Under the pieces are notes generated by a model. It was not told the origin of the DNA and searched no databases. It saw only the letters and a list, made by a program, of their open reading frames with translations. Positions 35,927 through 47,320 of a stretch of 64,000 nt of DNA are shown here, in pieces (position 1 is the stretch's first letter; each line of letters opens with the position of its first letter). This stretch comes from Magnaporthiopsis rhizophila. Its lineage: Eukaryota; Ascomycota; Sordariomycetes; Magnaporthales; Magnaporthaceae. Location of the stretch: contig PYSS01000016.1 in the NCBI GenBank assembly GCA_003049465.1, positions 186,001 through 250,000 of the forward strand, written 5' to 3'. Position numbers and translations under genes: made by a program.

Positions 35927-36401
35927 ATAAGCTGGGCTCCGAGCCCACCGGCCTTGAGGCTCGGCAGCAGCCTACGCGACCTAGCCCTCGCAAGGAGGGT
36001 AGATGCCTGGGCGGCAACAGCTAGCGTTGCCCAACCTGCTAGAATTAACCCACACGTCTCAACCACGACGCACAAAAAAACAGAAAAGATAAACGGGGCC
36101 TTGGGGTATTCCAATTTCCAGGTCGTCGGGGGTGTTTGGGGAAGGCTGTGGGGGGAGTCTGAACTGGGACAGGACAAGCTTTTGTACTTCGCGCGTCTGA
36201 AAAAAAAACGAGGAGGTGGTTCCGCGTCTGTTGGTTCGCCGTAGCCCCGGCTTGGCTAGCAAGGCCTGCTCCGGAACGAAAAGAAAATACATAGCACTTC
36301 TGCCTTTCTCAAACTTTTGAGAGCGAAGCGGAACACTCCATCTCGGTCCTTAGCCTCCAGTCCCCAGACCTTACCCTGCCCGCCTGCTTCTTCCAGAACT
36401 C
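35927..36401. other. Convergent intergenic region
   Basis: Contains the possible alternative tail exon (35932-36024) of the peptide gene; otherwise no gene. Confidence 0.5.
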
Positions 36402-36581
36402 TCATCCCAACCACTGGCACACTCCAAAGTCCCAGATCATCCGGCCCACCGTCACCATGCCGCCGAGGCTGGGCACGCCAAACGCCAGCACCACGCACAT
36501 GTAGATCGCCCTGCCGTGGTACCGCTGCCTGGCCCCCGTGGCGATGCTGGGCCGCCCCTCGATGAACACGGCCGGTGCGCT
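36402..36581 (-). other. In-frame continuation of the membrane protein beyond a stop codon
   Basis: After the stop at 36584-36582 the same frame stays open for 59 codons to a TGA at 36404-36402. It codes for SAPAVFIEGRPSIA and then a hydrophobic span (IYMCVVLAFGVPSLGGMV) and an aromatic end (WDFGVCQWLG). This reads as the original C-terminus of the membrane protein cut off by a nonsense change. Confidence 0.6.
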
Positions 36582-38274
36582 CTACAGCTGGCCCAGCACG
36601 CCGCACGCCAGCCAGGCCATCATCCAACCGCGCTCCTCTGCCGTGCTCTGTCCCGGGCGGAAGAAGGACGAGACCGTCCCCACGATCACCAGGGGCACCG
36701 CAGCCGCCACAAAGCTCCAGATGGTGCTCCAGATTAGCCCTTCGATCTGCCTTATCAGGTACGTCGTTTCCAGCTCCGGAAGCGACCAGAAAGCCCGCAA
36801 GGCTTGAGATCGGTGAGGGAGGAGGTGGTTGATGCCAAACGGCCTGATCTGACCCAGCAGCTGGGAGAGGAGCTTGAGAAAGTACAGCAGGTAATACTTC
36901 AGCAGCTGCACCACGTCCTCCCAGCCTGTGACGTCTACGCTCTGCTGCAGGCGGAGTAAGCTCCGGAGGCAGAGGCGCTCGCGGTGGTACTCCTTCAGGT
37001 GCTCGTCTGTGCGCTCGTCGAGGCGGCCGATCACGCCTTCGACCTTGTACCGTTCCCGATCCTCGGCGCTTGCCCCTGCTCTCCAGGCGTAAAACTGCCG
37101 CAGCCCTTCCGACTCGGCGATGTACATGCAGTCATACTGTGGGCACAGGACGTTGCCCAGGAGGTTGATCATGGACATCCAAACGTAGGGCGCGACCGTC
37201 AAGCCAAATGCCGCGTATCCGAAACGTTCGAGCTGGTCGGCTTTGGCTCGGTACAAGGTTGTTATGCCAAAAAGGAGCTGGACTATTGATATTAGACCCT
37301 TAGTAAAGTTGTAGTTGCAGCTTATCACCGTCGTTCTCTTTGGCTGGAATATGCGCTCTGCTTTTTTCCAGGTCCGTTTCGGGTGCCACCACGGCTCGTT
37401 GAATGCTTCCGCAGTGTCTCCATCTTCGTCGTCTTGGAATGTTGCGTTCCCGTGGACTACCATTAGCTCGTACCCTTCGGGCAGCCGACATACTCCGTGA
37501 ATTTTTGGCATAGATAGTATAGTTTGATCTAATCGGCTCAAGAAAGTTAGGTACCCAGGACATTAGTTGGTATCGACATCCTCTTTAAGCGTAATTGTCC
37601 TACTGACTTGACGGGGCTTTGATAAAGAGGCTATTCATTCTGCCCATAACGAAGGACCGAAACCTGATAAGATATGGCGCATGGGTCGCACTCCACTGGT
37701 AGAGAGGAAGAGCTGGAAAACTCCCAAGAACGAGAAAGACCGACAAGAATGACACGAAGGGCGACCACGGCTCGGACGGGCTGGCCAGCCGCCGGCGCAG
37801 CTCCTCCTCTATGGCTGCTACTTCCTCTGCGGTCTCGCCCGCTACGGGTCGACTCAATCTAGTTTTGACAACGGCGCAGATGGCGCCTGCTCGCGCCGCC
37901 GTCCTCAGCGGGATGGGCTGCAGGATGGCGAAGCTCATGATGGTCTCGATGGCGTGGCGCACGCCGCCGCCGGGGAGCAGCAGTGCCATCAGGAAGGCGA
38001 CCCCGCTGCTGAGCGTGCTCTGCCCTGGTCTCTTGAGCGCCGTGGCCGCGTGCGCGACGTAGTTGCCCAGGAAAAAGAGTAGAATGTCCGTCCAGCGCGC
38101 GGGGTGACAGAGAACCTTGCAATTGTCGCCTTGCAGCGTGAAGCCGGGCAGGTTGTTGGGGCACTTTCGTGCCCCGTTTTCGGTTACGTTCTCGGTGCCA
38201 TTTTGGGCCAACACCGAGGCGGAGGCCAGTAGGAGGGAAGCTGCAATGATGTTTTGGATGCTGACGGCGAACAT
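36582..38274 (-). CDS. Multi-pass membrane protein with signal peptide, probably truncated
   Basis: Two exons (38274-37604, 37536-36582; 67-base intron GTAGGA...TGAG with CTAAC branch) encode 541 residues to the first stop. The N-terminus MFAVSIQNIIAASLLLASASVLAQ is a signal peptide. It is followed by NGTENVTENGARKCPNNLPGF with N-glycosylation sites and a Cys, then WTDILLFFLGNYVAHAATAL and further spans. The second exon has KGLISIVQLLFGITTLYRA, FGLTVAPYVWMSMINLLGN and WSTIWSFVAAAVPLVIVGTV. This topology (short extracellular Cys-containing head, about 8 spans, long cytosolic loop) matches uncharacterised ascomycete membrane proteins. The predicted last span lies beyond the stop codon, so the gene is either truncated in this strain or read through. 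Confidence 0.7.
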
Positions 38275-39153
38275 GCTAAATAAAAAAAAAGTCTGCGATA
38301 GTCAACGGGAGAAGAATAGGTAGGTAGCTAGATGTGTTTTTAATGAGATGATCGCGAGGGGAAACCCATCGATTTCGCGGGGCATCCAGAAGGCTCGAGA
38401 CGGGGGAAAGGCTCAACCCCGAACGTCGAGCGTCAACACGATGACATTTGCAGCTGAGAATTCTCTCCGCATGCGTGAACTGACAGGCGCCCTGTAGGAG
38501 GGCCCCAAACGAGGAGTCTGCAAAGGTTGATTGGTTTGGGGAAGTCCTAAGCGCCCGACGATGGGCGAGGACCAACCAAGCCATGGCTTGTGCCTCACCG
38601 CTGCGTGCGAATGGTGGTGTAAGGGCGACCAATGTGCAGTTTTCTCCTGTTGCCCAGCTGCATGGCTGCCTGAAACTTCCACAGCCTTGCCTCTGAATGC
38701 GTAGGGGACGTCCCGGGGGAACAGCATCAAAAAGGGCAGAGATGCGCTCCATCTCCAACCTGCGAAATGTACACGCTGGCCACACTTCCGAAAGGCTCAA
38801 AAGGAAAAGCGATTGCTGGAGGGCGAGCGACACGTGTTATCTTGCTAGAATCTTGCCGGGTGAAATTAGCCTGTAATAAATATCTGCCCTCGGCCGGCAG
38901 GATGCGACCGGCGACGCAATGCCGGCGACCTTGAACCCCGTAATTAATTAACCATTTGGTCATGCCTGATCTGAGTGACAGTGTTAGCGTCAACAGAGGG
39001 ATGGCAGAAAATGGTTTATATGGCTGTGTGTCCTTGGAAGCTTGGCCAGATATTTTGGCCACGACGGGTCGCTCGAAGCCATCAGCCATCGCCGATATCA
39101 ATATTCCACCAATATTCGATACTGAGGCAAGTCAAGCAATGCGGGTATATAAG
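38275..39153. other. Divergent intergenic region
   Basis: This 0.88-kb region holds the promoters of the membrane protein (minus) and secreted protein (plus). No gene was seen. Confidence 0.5.
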
Positions 39154-40120
39154 ATGGAAATCCTCTCCCTGGTCGCGGGCATCCTCCTGTTTGGGATGCC
39201 GGCCGCGGCTTCGTTCAACTGGGACATTACGACGCACGGCACCGTGTCGGGCTGGCGGTGGGAAAAGCCGTGGCCGTACGACAACTCGGAGCTGATGCAG
39301 TTCACCGAGTTGTGCCGACACGCCGTCACCTTTCCCGCGCGGCAGTACAAGTTTTCTGACCTCGACCACGCCCCGCCAGCCGGGCTCGCGCCGTGGGCGG
39401 ACGCGGTGCGGGCGCTGGCGACAGGCCGCGTGTACCCGGGCAGCTGGGACGGGGTCAACATCAAGGGGAACGAGCGCGACGTGCTGCTGGTGGAGTGGAA
39501 GGACGTGCCGGACCTGGCGCGGCGCTGGATCGAGAACGAGAGCAGCACCGAGGAGGACCGGAGCCGGCACTTCTTCAGGGTGCTGAGGAAGCCCAAGGCG
39601 TTGACGGGAGGTAGGGCCGGCGGGCCCCGGCCGGACGAAAAGGTCGGCCTGGACGAGGACGTGCTGGGGCTACCGGATGAAGAAAAGGTGTTTGTGACGG
39701 CGCCGGGCGAGCTGTACCAGTTCCTGCCGCTGTGGGTGGCCGAGGGGAGCAAATGCAAAGGCAAGTTCCATATCATCATCAAAGCGCGCACGCACGTATC
39801 CAACCGACCAACACTGACCAAGCCCAGAGGCATTCTCGGACATGTCCCAGTACGTGGCGTCGCGGGCAAGAGAGACGTGCGTGGTGGCGTGGCCGACGGA
39901 CCACAGCCGAGCGCTGCTGGAGGAGGGCAAGAAGGCCATCAAGTTCACCATCGAGGCGCGGCTGGTCAGGGAGACGGACGACGGGCGGGCGGCGCGCATC
40001 TTCTGGGAGCAGCACCACAGGGAGCTCCAGAGACAGCAGCGCAAAATTAACCGCGAGCAGCGAGCGGCGTCGCGCAAGGGGATCGAGAAGGACAGGGAAG
40101 GGTCGCACGACGAGCTGTAG
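39154..40120 (+). CDS. Secreted hypothetical protein, 299 residues, with GC-AG intron
   Basis: ATG at 39154 begins MEILSLVAGILLFGMPAAAS, a signal peptide; ATG at 39139 (five codons longer) is possible. Exons are 39154-39760 and 39828-40120. The 67-base intron begins GCAAGT after AAG and ends CCCAG with a CTGAC branch site; only this GC donor joins the two open frames in phase (KCK/EAFSDMSQYVASRARETCVV). The product has Trp-rich patches (FNWDITTHGTVSGWRWEKPWPY) and two spaced Cys. It ends in a basic Arg/Glu/Gln-rich helix. The family looks like uncharacterised fungal secreted proteins; no enzymatic motif was found. The C-terminal coiled coil (about residues 250-290) is unusual for a secreted protein. 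Confidence 0.7.
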
Positions 40121-40460
40121 GCGCATGCGGGGACAATTGGTATCAATGAAAACAAGTTAGGATCCATCTTGATGATTCGGTCCCGTCTGGTCGCTCCAAA
40201 TAATTCACTGCTACAAGGTAGAGGAGGACTCGAGCAGCGGGACCCACTGGCCTGCTACACCAACACTGAAAGCGCATGAAAATTGATGACGGCAGTTGAC
40301 GGCTCCCAATTTCCATTTGCATTCTCCACAAACCCAATCCAATCAACCTTTCTCTTTCGTCCAACTTCCGTGCTTCCGGTCCGGCATTGGCTGCCCCTGA
40401 GGAGGTTACCTGCATATATCCCTAACGCCACATCTAATAAACCCCACGCTATCCCAAGTA
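40121..40460. other. Spacer upstream of the ferroportin gene
   Basis: This 340-base spacer contains no gene. It should include the ferroportin promoter. Confidence 0.6.
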
Positions 40461-42458
40461 ATGGCCCCAGACGCAGAGGACCCGGCCTGGACCTCGAACT
40501 CCGAGGTCGGGGAGCGGTCGCCGCTTCTGGCGCCACCACCCGGCGACAGCGCGGCGACGGCGACGACGGCGTTCCGCGCCACCAGCCGGCGCCTCTACGC
40601 TTCGCACTTCCTGTCCACGTGGAACTCGCGAGTCTTCGAGTTCGGCAGCGTCCTGTACCTGGCCGCGCTGTTCCCGGGCACGTTGCTGCCGCTATCTATT
40701 TACGCCCTGGCCCGTGGAGTCGCCGCAATCTTGTTCGCCCCCGCCGTCGGCCACTTTGTCGATCGCGCCAGCCGTCTGCGAGTTGTGCGCTTGTCTATTG
40801 GCATGTTTCTTTCTCTCTTTAATACCACCCACCCGTACATAGAGCGCAGGTGCTGATAATACGTCACCAGTCCTGGAGCGCCTGGCCGTGGCCACGTCGT
40901 GTGCTGTCTTCTACATTCTTGGCAGCGCGGCGATAGAGCGTGACACTAGCACCCGCCATGGCCTGTTGGCTTTGCTCTGCCTTCTTGCCTGCATCGAGAA
41001 GCTCTCGGCGGTTATGAATTTTATCGCAGTCGAGAGGGACTGGGTATGATGTTCCGCCTGTTCCATTGTCTTCCGCCGCCGACAACGAAATCCCCTCTCA
41101 CACCGATATCCTGGCAGGTCCCTATTGTCGCAGGAGTCTCCGTAGACGCCAAGCTTGGTAAGAGACCAGGCATCTTCCGTCCCGTGCTGCCCAAGAGTCT
41201 TCGACACTAAATGCTGCTCTCTGTACCAGTCCTGAACTCGCAGATGAGGAGAATCGACATCTTCTGCAAACTGGCAGGCCCAGTCTTTATAGCCTTTATT
41301 GAAGGGACATCCACAAGAGCTGCGATTATTGCCAACTTTGCCATGAACTTGGCCTCGATCCCTGTCGAGTACCTCAACATTTCCAAGGCGAGTGCTTCCA
41401 TGCTCTCGCCACGCGTGCCCACCAACAGCGAAAAATAACCCCAAGCTTGCTACAAATATCCAGGTCTACTACCAGGTGCCGGATCTCCAGCGCCCCAAAA
41501 TCCTTCACTCCCCTCCTGCCGACATGCCAGGTCTGGAGGGCGGAGCCTCCGCTCCTTTAAGCCCTCTGACGAAAGCGCGAGCCGCACTGCGCAAGAGCGT
41601 TCGCGACTTTGCTTTCTACCTCTCCCACCCCGCCTTCTTGCCGTCCTTCGCCCAGACCATGACTTACTTCACGGTTCTCTCCTTCTCCGGACGCATGGTC
41701 GCCTACCTTCTGTCCTCCGGGTTTGGGTCTACCGCCGTCGGCGCGTCCCGGGCTGCCTCGGTCGCATTCGAGTTTTCCGCAACTTGGGCCGCCCCTTGGC
41801 TGGCGCGTCGCATAGGCTCCATCAGGGCGGGACTTTGGTTTGCGTCTTGGCAGCTTGGCTGGCTCATCCTCGGAGTTACAGGCTTTTGGCTGCTTGCAGG
41901 GCTGCGGGATCGTCTTGCGCCCGTTGCCTCCGCAGCCGCGCTCGTGGTTTCCACGATTTTGAGCCGTGTTGGGCTCATTGGCTTCGATTTGTGCACGCAA
42001 ATTATCGTGCAAGAGGTTAGCGCTGAAAACCAGCTTCCGTTTCTAAGGATGTCTCACATGACCGCCGCCTCTCTACCAGCACTGAACTGACATTGCCACC
42101 CCCTATAAAACAGGAAGTCGAAGAGGAGCACCGCGGCATCTTCTCGTCCGTGGAGTCGGCCTTCAACAATGCCTTTGAGATACTATCTTACGTCGCCACC
42201 ATGATCTTCTCGCGCCCGGATCAGTTCCGCTGGCCAACATTGTTTAGCGTAATTGGAATCGCCTTCGCCTGGGCGCTGCAGGCTACCTTTGTCCACCGTC
42301 GCCGCGGCCACCTGCTACACCTAAAACTGCCGGCCATGATGGAGAAGCGCGCCAGGCCTAGCCGTGCAGCCTCTCTAGAACGAGAGAACCAGAGCCTCCT
42401 CGGTATATCGGGCCGCGGCGGGAGCAGAGGCGATGGAACTTCTCCGACGAGGGACTAG
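40461..42458 (+). CDS. Ferroportin-like iron exporter (SLC40 family)
   Basis: Six exons (40461-40800, 40871-41043, 41118-41157, 41230-41387, 41464-42015, 42114-42458) encode 535 residues. Family hallmarks are LYASHFLSTWNSRVFEFGSVLYLAALFPGTLLPLSIYAL (spans 1-2), NSQMRRIDIFCKLAGPVFIAFI, VYYQVPDLQ and FSSVESAFNNAFEILSY. SLC40 proteins export Fe2+ across membranes using an MFS fold. In fungi the role and location (vacuole or plasma membrane) are not settled. Introns 1 and 4 start with GC (GCATGT after TTG, GCGAGT after AAG); only these donors rebuild the conserved segments in phase. A cytosolic acidic N-tail (SPLLAP, a dileucine-like sorting motif) would fit vacuolar targeting. No frame break. 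Confidence 0.88.
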
Positions 42459-43870
42459 ACACCCGCCACGGACCACCGTCGTGATGGAGGCACATGGCAC
42501 AAAACAGGATTTGACACCGAGGAGCTGGTTTCCGATGCGTCAACCCATGATTGCACTTGTATCCCTGTCAAATAGCGCACTTTGGGTATGCATTCGACCG
42601 GCGATTGTCCCCACGCGGGGTAGCAATTCTACTTCGGAACGCTCCTCTGTTCATTATACAGTACCATTCGAGGGCGTCCGCAACTGAGCGAACATGCCGT
42701 TTGACCTCGGAATCGACCCCGAGCCGGAGCAGGTCAGGCCCGCCCGTAATGTCCACAAATACCTAAGACGCTCTTTGCGCCGATGATATCATCGAGGTTC
42801 ATATCAGCGTAAAATGGTGCCCTCCGTCTGCTCGTCCAGGTCCTCGCTCAGCTGTCTGCCATCGGGCCCAAAGACGTTCCGGCCCGTCACGCTAAGCCGA
42901 CGACTTTAATCGGAGCAGACATGATGATTCTCGGCTTGGTGCTTCCGGTCGCTAGATGTCGGTGGCATCGACAAAGGATGAGGGTGGTCATGAGGTCTCG
43001 CGGGCACTTACCAAACGGGCGAAGGCTTGGGTCGGGCAGTCGTCATTTAAACCAATCGCACGTGGCTAGGATGACGGGACTTCCCTGGATTCGGGGAACT
43101 CTATTGCAAGCCCCGGAGACGCAGCTTGGGTAGGCTTTCACGCTTTCCATGCAGCTTCGGCGGTGGATTCAACCGTGGCGTGCTTGGACCGAGGCTGCAT
43201 TAAGGCACCAGCCAAGAAAGTGGTAACTACACGAATGGATGCGTCGGTGGTTTACGTAGGTCCCCCAACAGATCCGTTGAGGGGGTGCTATGAGGGCGTA
43301 CACGCAACCCCCCGTTGGTTTGTAACTGTGTGTCTGACGGGCTAGGGTTGCTGTCACTGACTTTGGGGGGTTAATAGCAAGTAGTGGGTGGCTGTTACGG
43401 TGTTTTCTTAAATCCGCACTTCCATATATGGTGCCTTTCATTGGTCCCGCCCCACGTTTTAACTCATTGTCACGGCCCACACTTACAAACCAAACGGGTT
43501 GCGTTACTGTCCGGATTCCGCCAGGGAAACATCCCATCATCTTGTGGTTGCAAGCAGCCTGGTGCAGTAGTGCGAGCGCCCTCTGCGGAAGACTCGAACC
43601 AATCCCCAGTAGCTATAAAACAGCTCTTTGCCATCCAAGGGTCAACCCAGGCCTCGGGCATACTCGGACCCGCCGAGCTCCCGCGGTGGAAACATGTGGG
43701 TGTGGGGATGGCGTTTGTCTCATGGATATATAAACAGATGGCAAAACCACTGACGAGGAGAAAATTTGAATTCCGTCCGAACATCCGCCGTTTAGAAATC
43801 GACAAGCAGTCATTTATACCTTACTGCCACTCAACATTTAAAGGCCATTGAAAAGCCAATACCCGCTGCC
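42459..43870. other. Intergenic region upstream of the second P450
   Basis: This 1.4-kb region has no firmly supported gene. A minus-strand open frame at 43470-43805 starts with a signal-like segment and is Cys-containing, but overlaps the P450 promoter (see findings). Confidence 0.5.
43727..43734 (+). promoter_or_regulatory. TATA-like box
   Basis: TATATAAA lies 137 bases before the P450 ATG at 43871. Confidence 0.5.
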
Positions 43871-45873
43871 ATGGCCGCCTCTGTCAGCGCCGACTCGGCC
43901 TGGCTGCCCGGGCCGCTGCTGGCCAGCTCGCCCTTGGATCCGCAGACAACCGTCATCGTGACCCTTGCGGCACTGGTCATCGTCCCGATCATTGCAAGCT
44001 ACCTTCTCGGCGGCAAAGGCACCAAAATGCCAGTGGCAAACCCACCCAAACTGTACCAGACTGAAGCACAGAAGCAGATGGAGTTCGCCCTCGACAGCCA
44101 GCCGGTGCTGGAAGAGGCCAAGACCCGCTTCCACGGCACACCGCACAAAATCCTAAGCCACATGGGGCCCATGATCGTGTTGCCCGAGGACATGACCCTG
44201 GCCATCAAAAACACGCCTGCTCTCAGTTTCCGGAGGGCTTTTACTGGGGTAAATATCTACAAACAACGTCCCCCCACCGGTCGCTGTTTGCCGCAGTGGA
44301 GGGCCGACTGCTACCACCGTGCCCATTCTGGCCGGGCTAACACGCGCATGCTACGGCACCACGCAGCTCCTCCCCTTCCCTCTCGAGGGTATCTCCGAAG
44401 CCGAATCTGTTCTCGACCACCCCACCGAGCTCGTCCAGAAAGTGGTCACCAAGCACCTCACTAAGCGACTGAGTAGGTCATAATGTCCCTCCTCCTCCTC
44501 CTCCTATGACCGTTGGGGTTAGGCAAACGCTAAAACGCCCGGCACTGAGTGCAGACACGGTCACCAAACCTCTCGCCGAAGAGGCCTCGGTTGCCATGAA
44601 AAAGAATTTCAAGAACAATTCGGGTGAGTGCCCCCTTTTTGTGTATGCGTGCGCATATTGGCCAGAACAATACGCTGGGCCACCAGGCAATGCTCCCGAT
44701 ACGGTGGTCACAGATCAGACTCCCTAACGTTTCACTGGTCCAATATAGATTGGGACGAAATCCTCATCGTACCCGCCCTGGTCGACGTCGTCTCCCGTCT
44801 CTCTTCACGCGTCTTCCTCGGGCCCGAGCTTTGCCGCGACGAGGAGTGGCTGAAACTGACGGACGAGTACGCGGTCGAGCAGAACAAGGCCCGCCTCACG
44901 CTCAGAATATTTCCCTACTGGACACGACCCATCATCTACTGGTTTCTGCCTCAGTGCATGAGCTCGAGGGCGATGAAGAAGCGCGCCCGCAAGATCGTCG
45001 AGCCCCTGGTCGCCAAGCGCCGCCAGGAGCGACAGGAGGCCATTGCCAAGAACATGCCACCTCCCGTCCACAACGACGCCATCGAATGGGGGGATCTCGA
45101 GGCCGACCCTTCGTCATACGATCCTACCAATTTTCAAATGATGCTTTCCTTTGCCGCTATCCACACGACCTCGACCCTCCTGGGTCAGACGCTGATCAAG
45201 CTGGCCGAGAGACCGGATTACGTCCAAGCGCTAAGGGATGAAATGATCGCGGTGCTTCCCGACGGCGGCTGGACCAAACTGATGCTATACAAGCTTAAGC
45301 TCCTCGACAGCGCTATCAAGGAGGTCCAGCGCCTCTGGCCTGGGTCAAAGGGCATGTTCTCCCCCACCTGAAGAAATACTTCCCCCATATGAGGCTGCGG
45401 CGGTCTTTGCTAACACTAAAAATTTCGCAGCGGGTCTGATACGCGGGGCCACCAAAGACGTCGTCCTCGACGGCGGCCTCAAGATCGCCAAGGGCGAGCT
45501 CATCTCGATCCCCGTCGACAAGCTGCGGGACCCGGCGCAGTACGAAAACCCGGACGAGTTCAACATCTACCGCTTCCGCGACATGCGCGAGCGGCCCGGC
45601 GGCGAACACAAGGCCCAGCTCGTCTCGACGGTGCCCGACCACATCACCTTCGGCCTGGGCAAGTACGCCTGCCCCGGCCGCTTTTTCGCCTCCAACGAGA
45701 TCAAGATCGCCCTGTGCCACCTGCTGCTCAGGTACGACTGGAAGGTCGCGCCCGGCGAGTCGACCGAGTTCAAGTGGTTCGGCATGGAAGTGTTTGTCCG
45801 ACCCGATACCAAGCTGCTGTACAAGGCCAGGAAGGCCGAGATCGACCTCGACTCGCTTGAGGCCGAGGACTGA
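43871..45873 (+). CDS. Cytochrome P450 monooxygenase (ent-kaurene oxidase-like group)
   Basis: Five exons (43871-44248, 44367-44472, 44555-44623, 44749-45351, 45431-45873) encode 532 residues. An N-terminal membrane span (TTVIVTLAALVIVPIIASYLL) is followed by the catalytic domain. The I-helix has FAAIHTTS (about residue 318), the variant typical of fungal ent-kaurene oxidase-like P450s. The K-helix is IKEVQR, the PERF region YRFRDMRE, and the heme loop FGLGKYACPGR with its Cys near 466. Intron 4 has a GC donor (AAAG/GCATGT); with it the stretch QRLWPGSKAGLIRGATKDVVL aligns without gaps to the family, while no GT donor keeps phase. Exon 2 is short and its 5' boundary (acceptor ACGCAG at 44366) is the least certain. 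It is the first gene of the candidate metabolite cluster. Confidence 0.85.
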
Positions 45874-47320
45874 GGTCGCCCGACCCCCGCCGGTCCCGAT
45901 GGCACACCATTGTCGATCGGACGAGGTGAAGACACCATAGTTTTCAGGTCCGCCTGACCATCGAAGCAGTCGGATCCATGTACGCAGCCAATACGCGCTT
46001 TAATGCATCCAAACTCTTTTTTTTTTTTTTTTTTGTCATTATACGCTGTTTTGCCCGGCAGCCGTCAGATGAGCCAGCAAGTTTTTTAGAGATGGCAATG
46101 GGCTGGTGTAATCTGTAGACGCGATTTATCTACTTCACCGCTCCTCATAAGTCTAATTTTCAAATCCAACTACTTTGATCCATGTTTCCCCTTCGTTTTT
46201 GCGCTCGGGTCCTTATCCTCCCACTCCGGGTTGGCCGTGAGCGCAGGACTGTGGTTAGGAAGAAAGATTGTAGGCTTTCCTTTAGCATTTGAGGCCGGGT
46301 CAGCCGTCGGAAGGTTATTGGGTCTTGTTGTGCCGTCATTGTCGGGAGGACGGGTGAGGGTGGCCAAAAGCCAAATGGCTGGGGGAACGTTTTAGGCCAC
46401 ACTCGCTTCTTCTTCCTCACTTCTTGGGGGGCCGCTGATGCTTCCGATACGGTCAACTAGATTGGCGGCGTCCGCCGTCTCCTTTGCCGGGATTAAAGCC
46501 ACGACCAGCACTTAGCTCCTTCAATAAGCTTGTGCTACGTCGCCTTCCATCTCACAACTGATCGTGGTCCCCGGCGCCTTTAGCACGACTCGACTGAGGG
46601 CAGGCAAGTTGGACCAGCGCCGCCTGGACCACTTCCTCCGCGAGGAACACCATATAAGCAATATCCTTCCCGGCTATGCTGCCGGACAAGACCGCTCACA
46701 CAAAGCCGCGCAGCAGAGCTGCCAAAAAGCCGTCCCTCTCTGGAAGAGCCGGCGGCACCCAGCCAGTCCGCCGCCACTCTCGCCTCCCACCCCTCGCTTT
46801 GCTAAATCGTCAAATCACATCGGTCTGGCCCTAACCCCACAGCTGCCGACATATTGCCTTCGTCCCACCCCCGCATCAACCGAAAGGCGCGTTTAAAAAG
46901 CCCAGCAACTCTAGCATCGTTCCTCTTCAAGCGAGCGAACAACGGCTCCTAAACGCGAGGATTTACGAGCCAGCTTTTTGTCCCCTTCGAATCGGCCGTC
47001 ATGTAGAGCCGCGCGCAGAACCCGAAGGGACTGGCTGCACCAAAAGCAGGCCATCCTGATGGATGAAAAGTGGGCAAAACATGAAGGCAGTAGCAACTAA
47101 AGCAAAGAGAGAAGAAAAAAAAGGGTCGCCCTCCATGGGGCTATCCAGGCCGATATGGCCTTCCAACCCGCCGGCGCCTGCCAACAGCGCTGGTTCAGCC
47201 GGGGCCGCTCTCATGTGCACACAACAATGAAGATTTTATTGTGTGTTGCGAGTCTCATCTATCTAGACTGGAACTATGCTCTCCACCTAAACAAGCAAAC
47301 CACCATCCGTCGTCTTCCCC
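45874..47320. other. Convergent intergenic region
   Basis: This 1.45-kb region has a T-run near 46,017-46,034. The open frames at 46,564-46,896 and elsewhere lack domains. No gene called. Confidence 0.5.
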
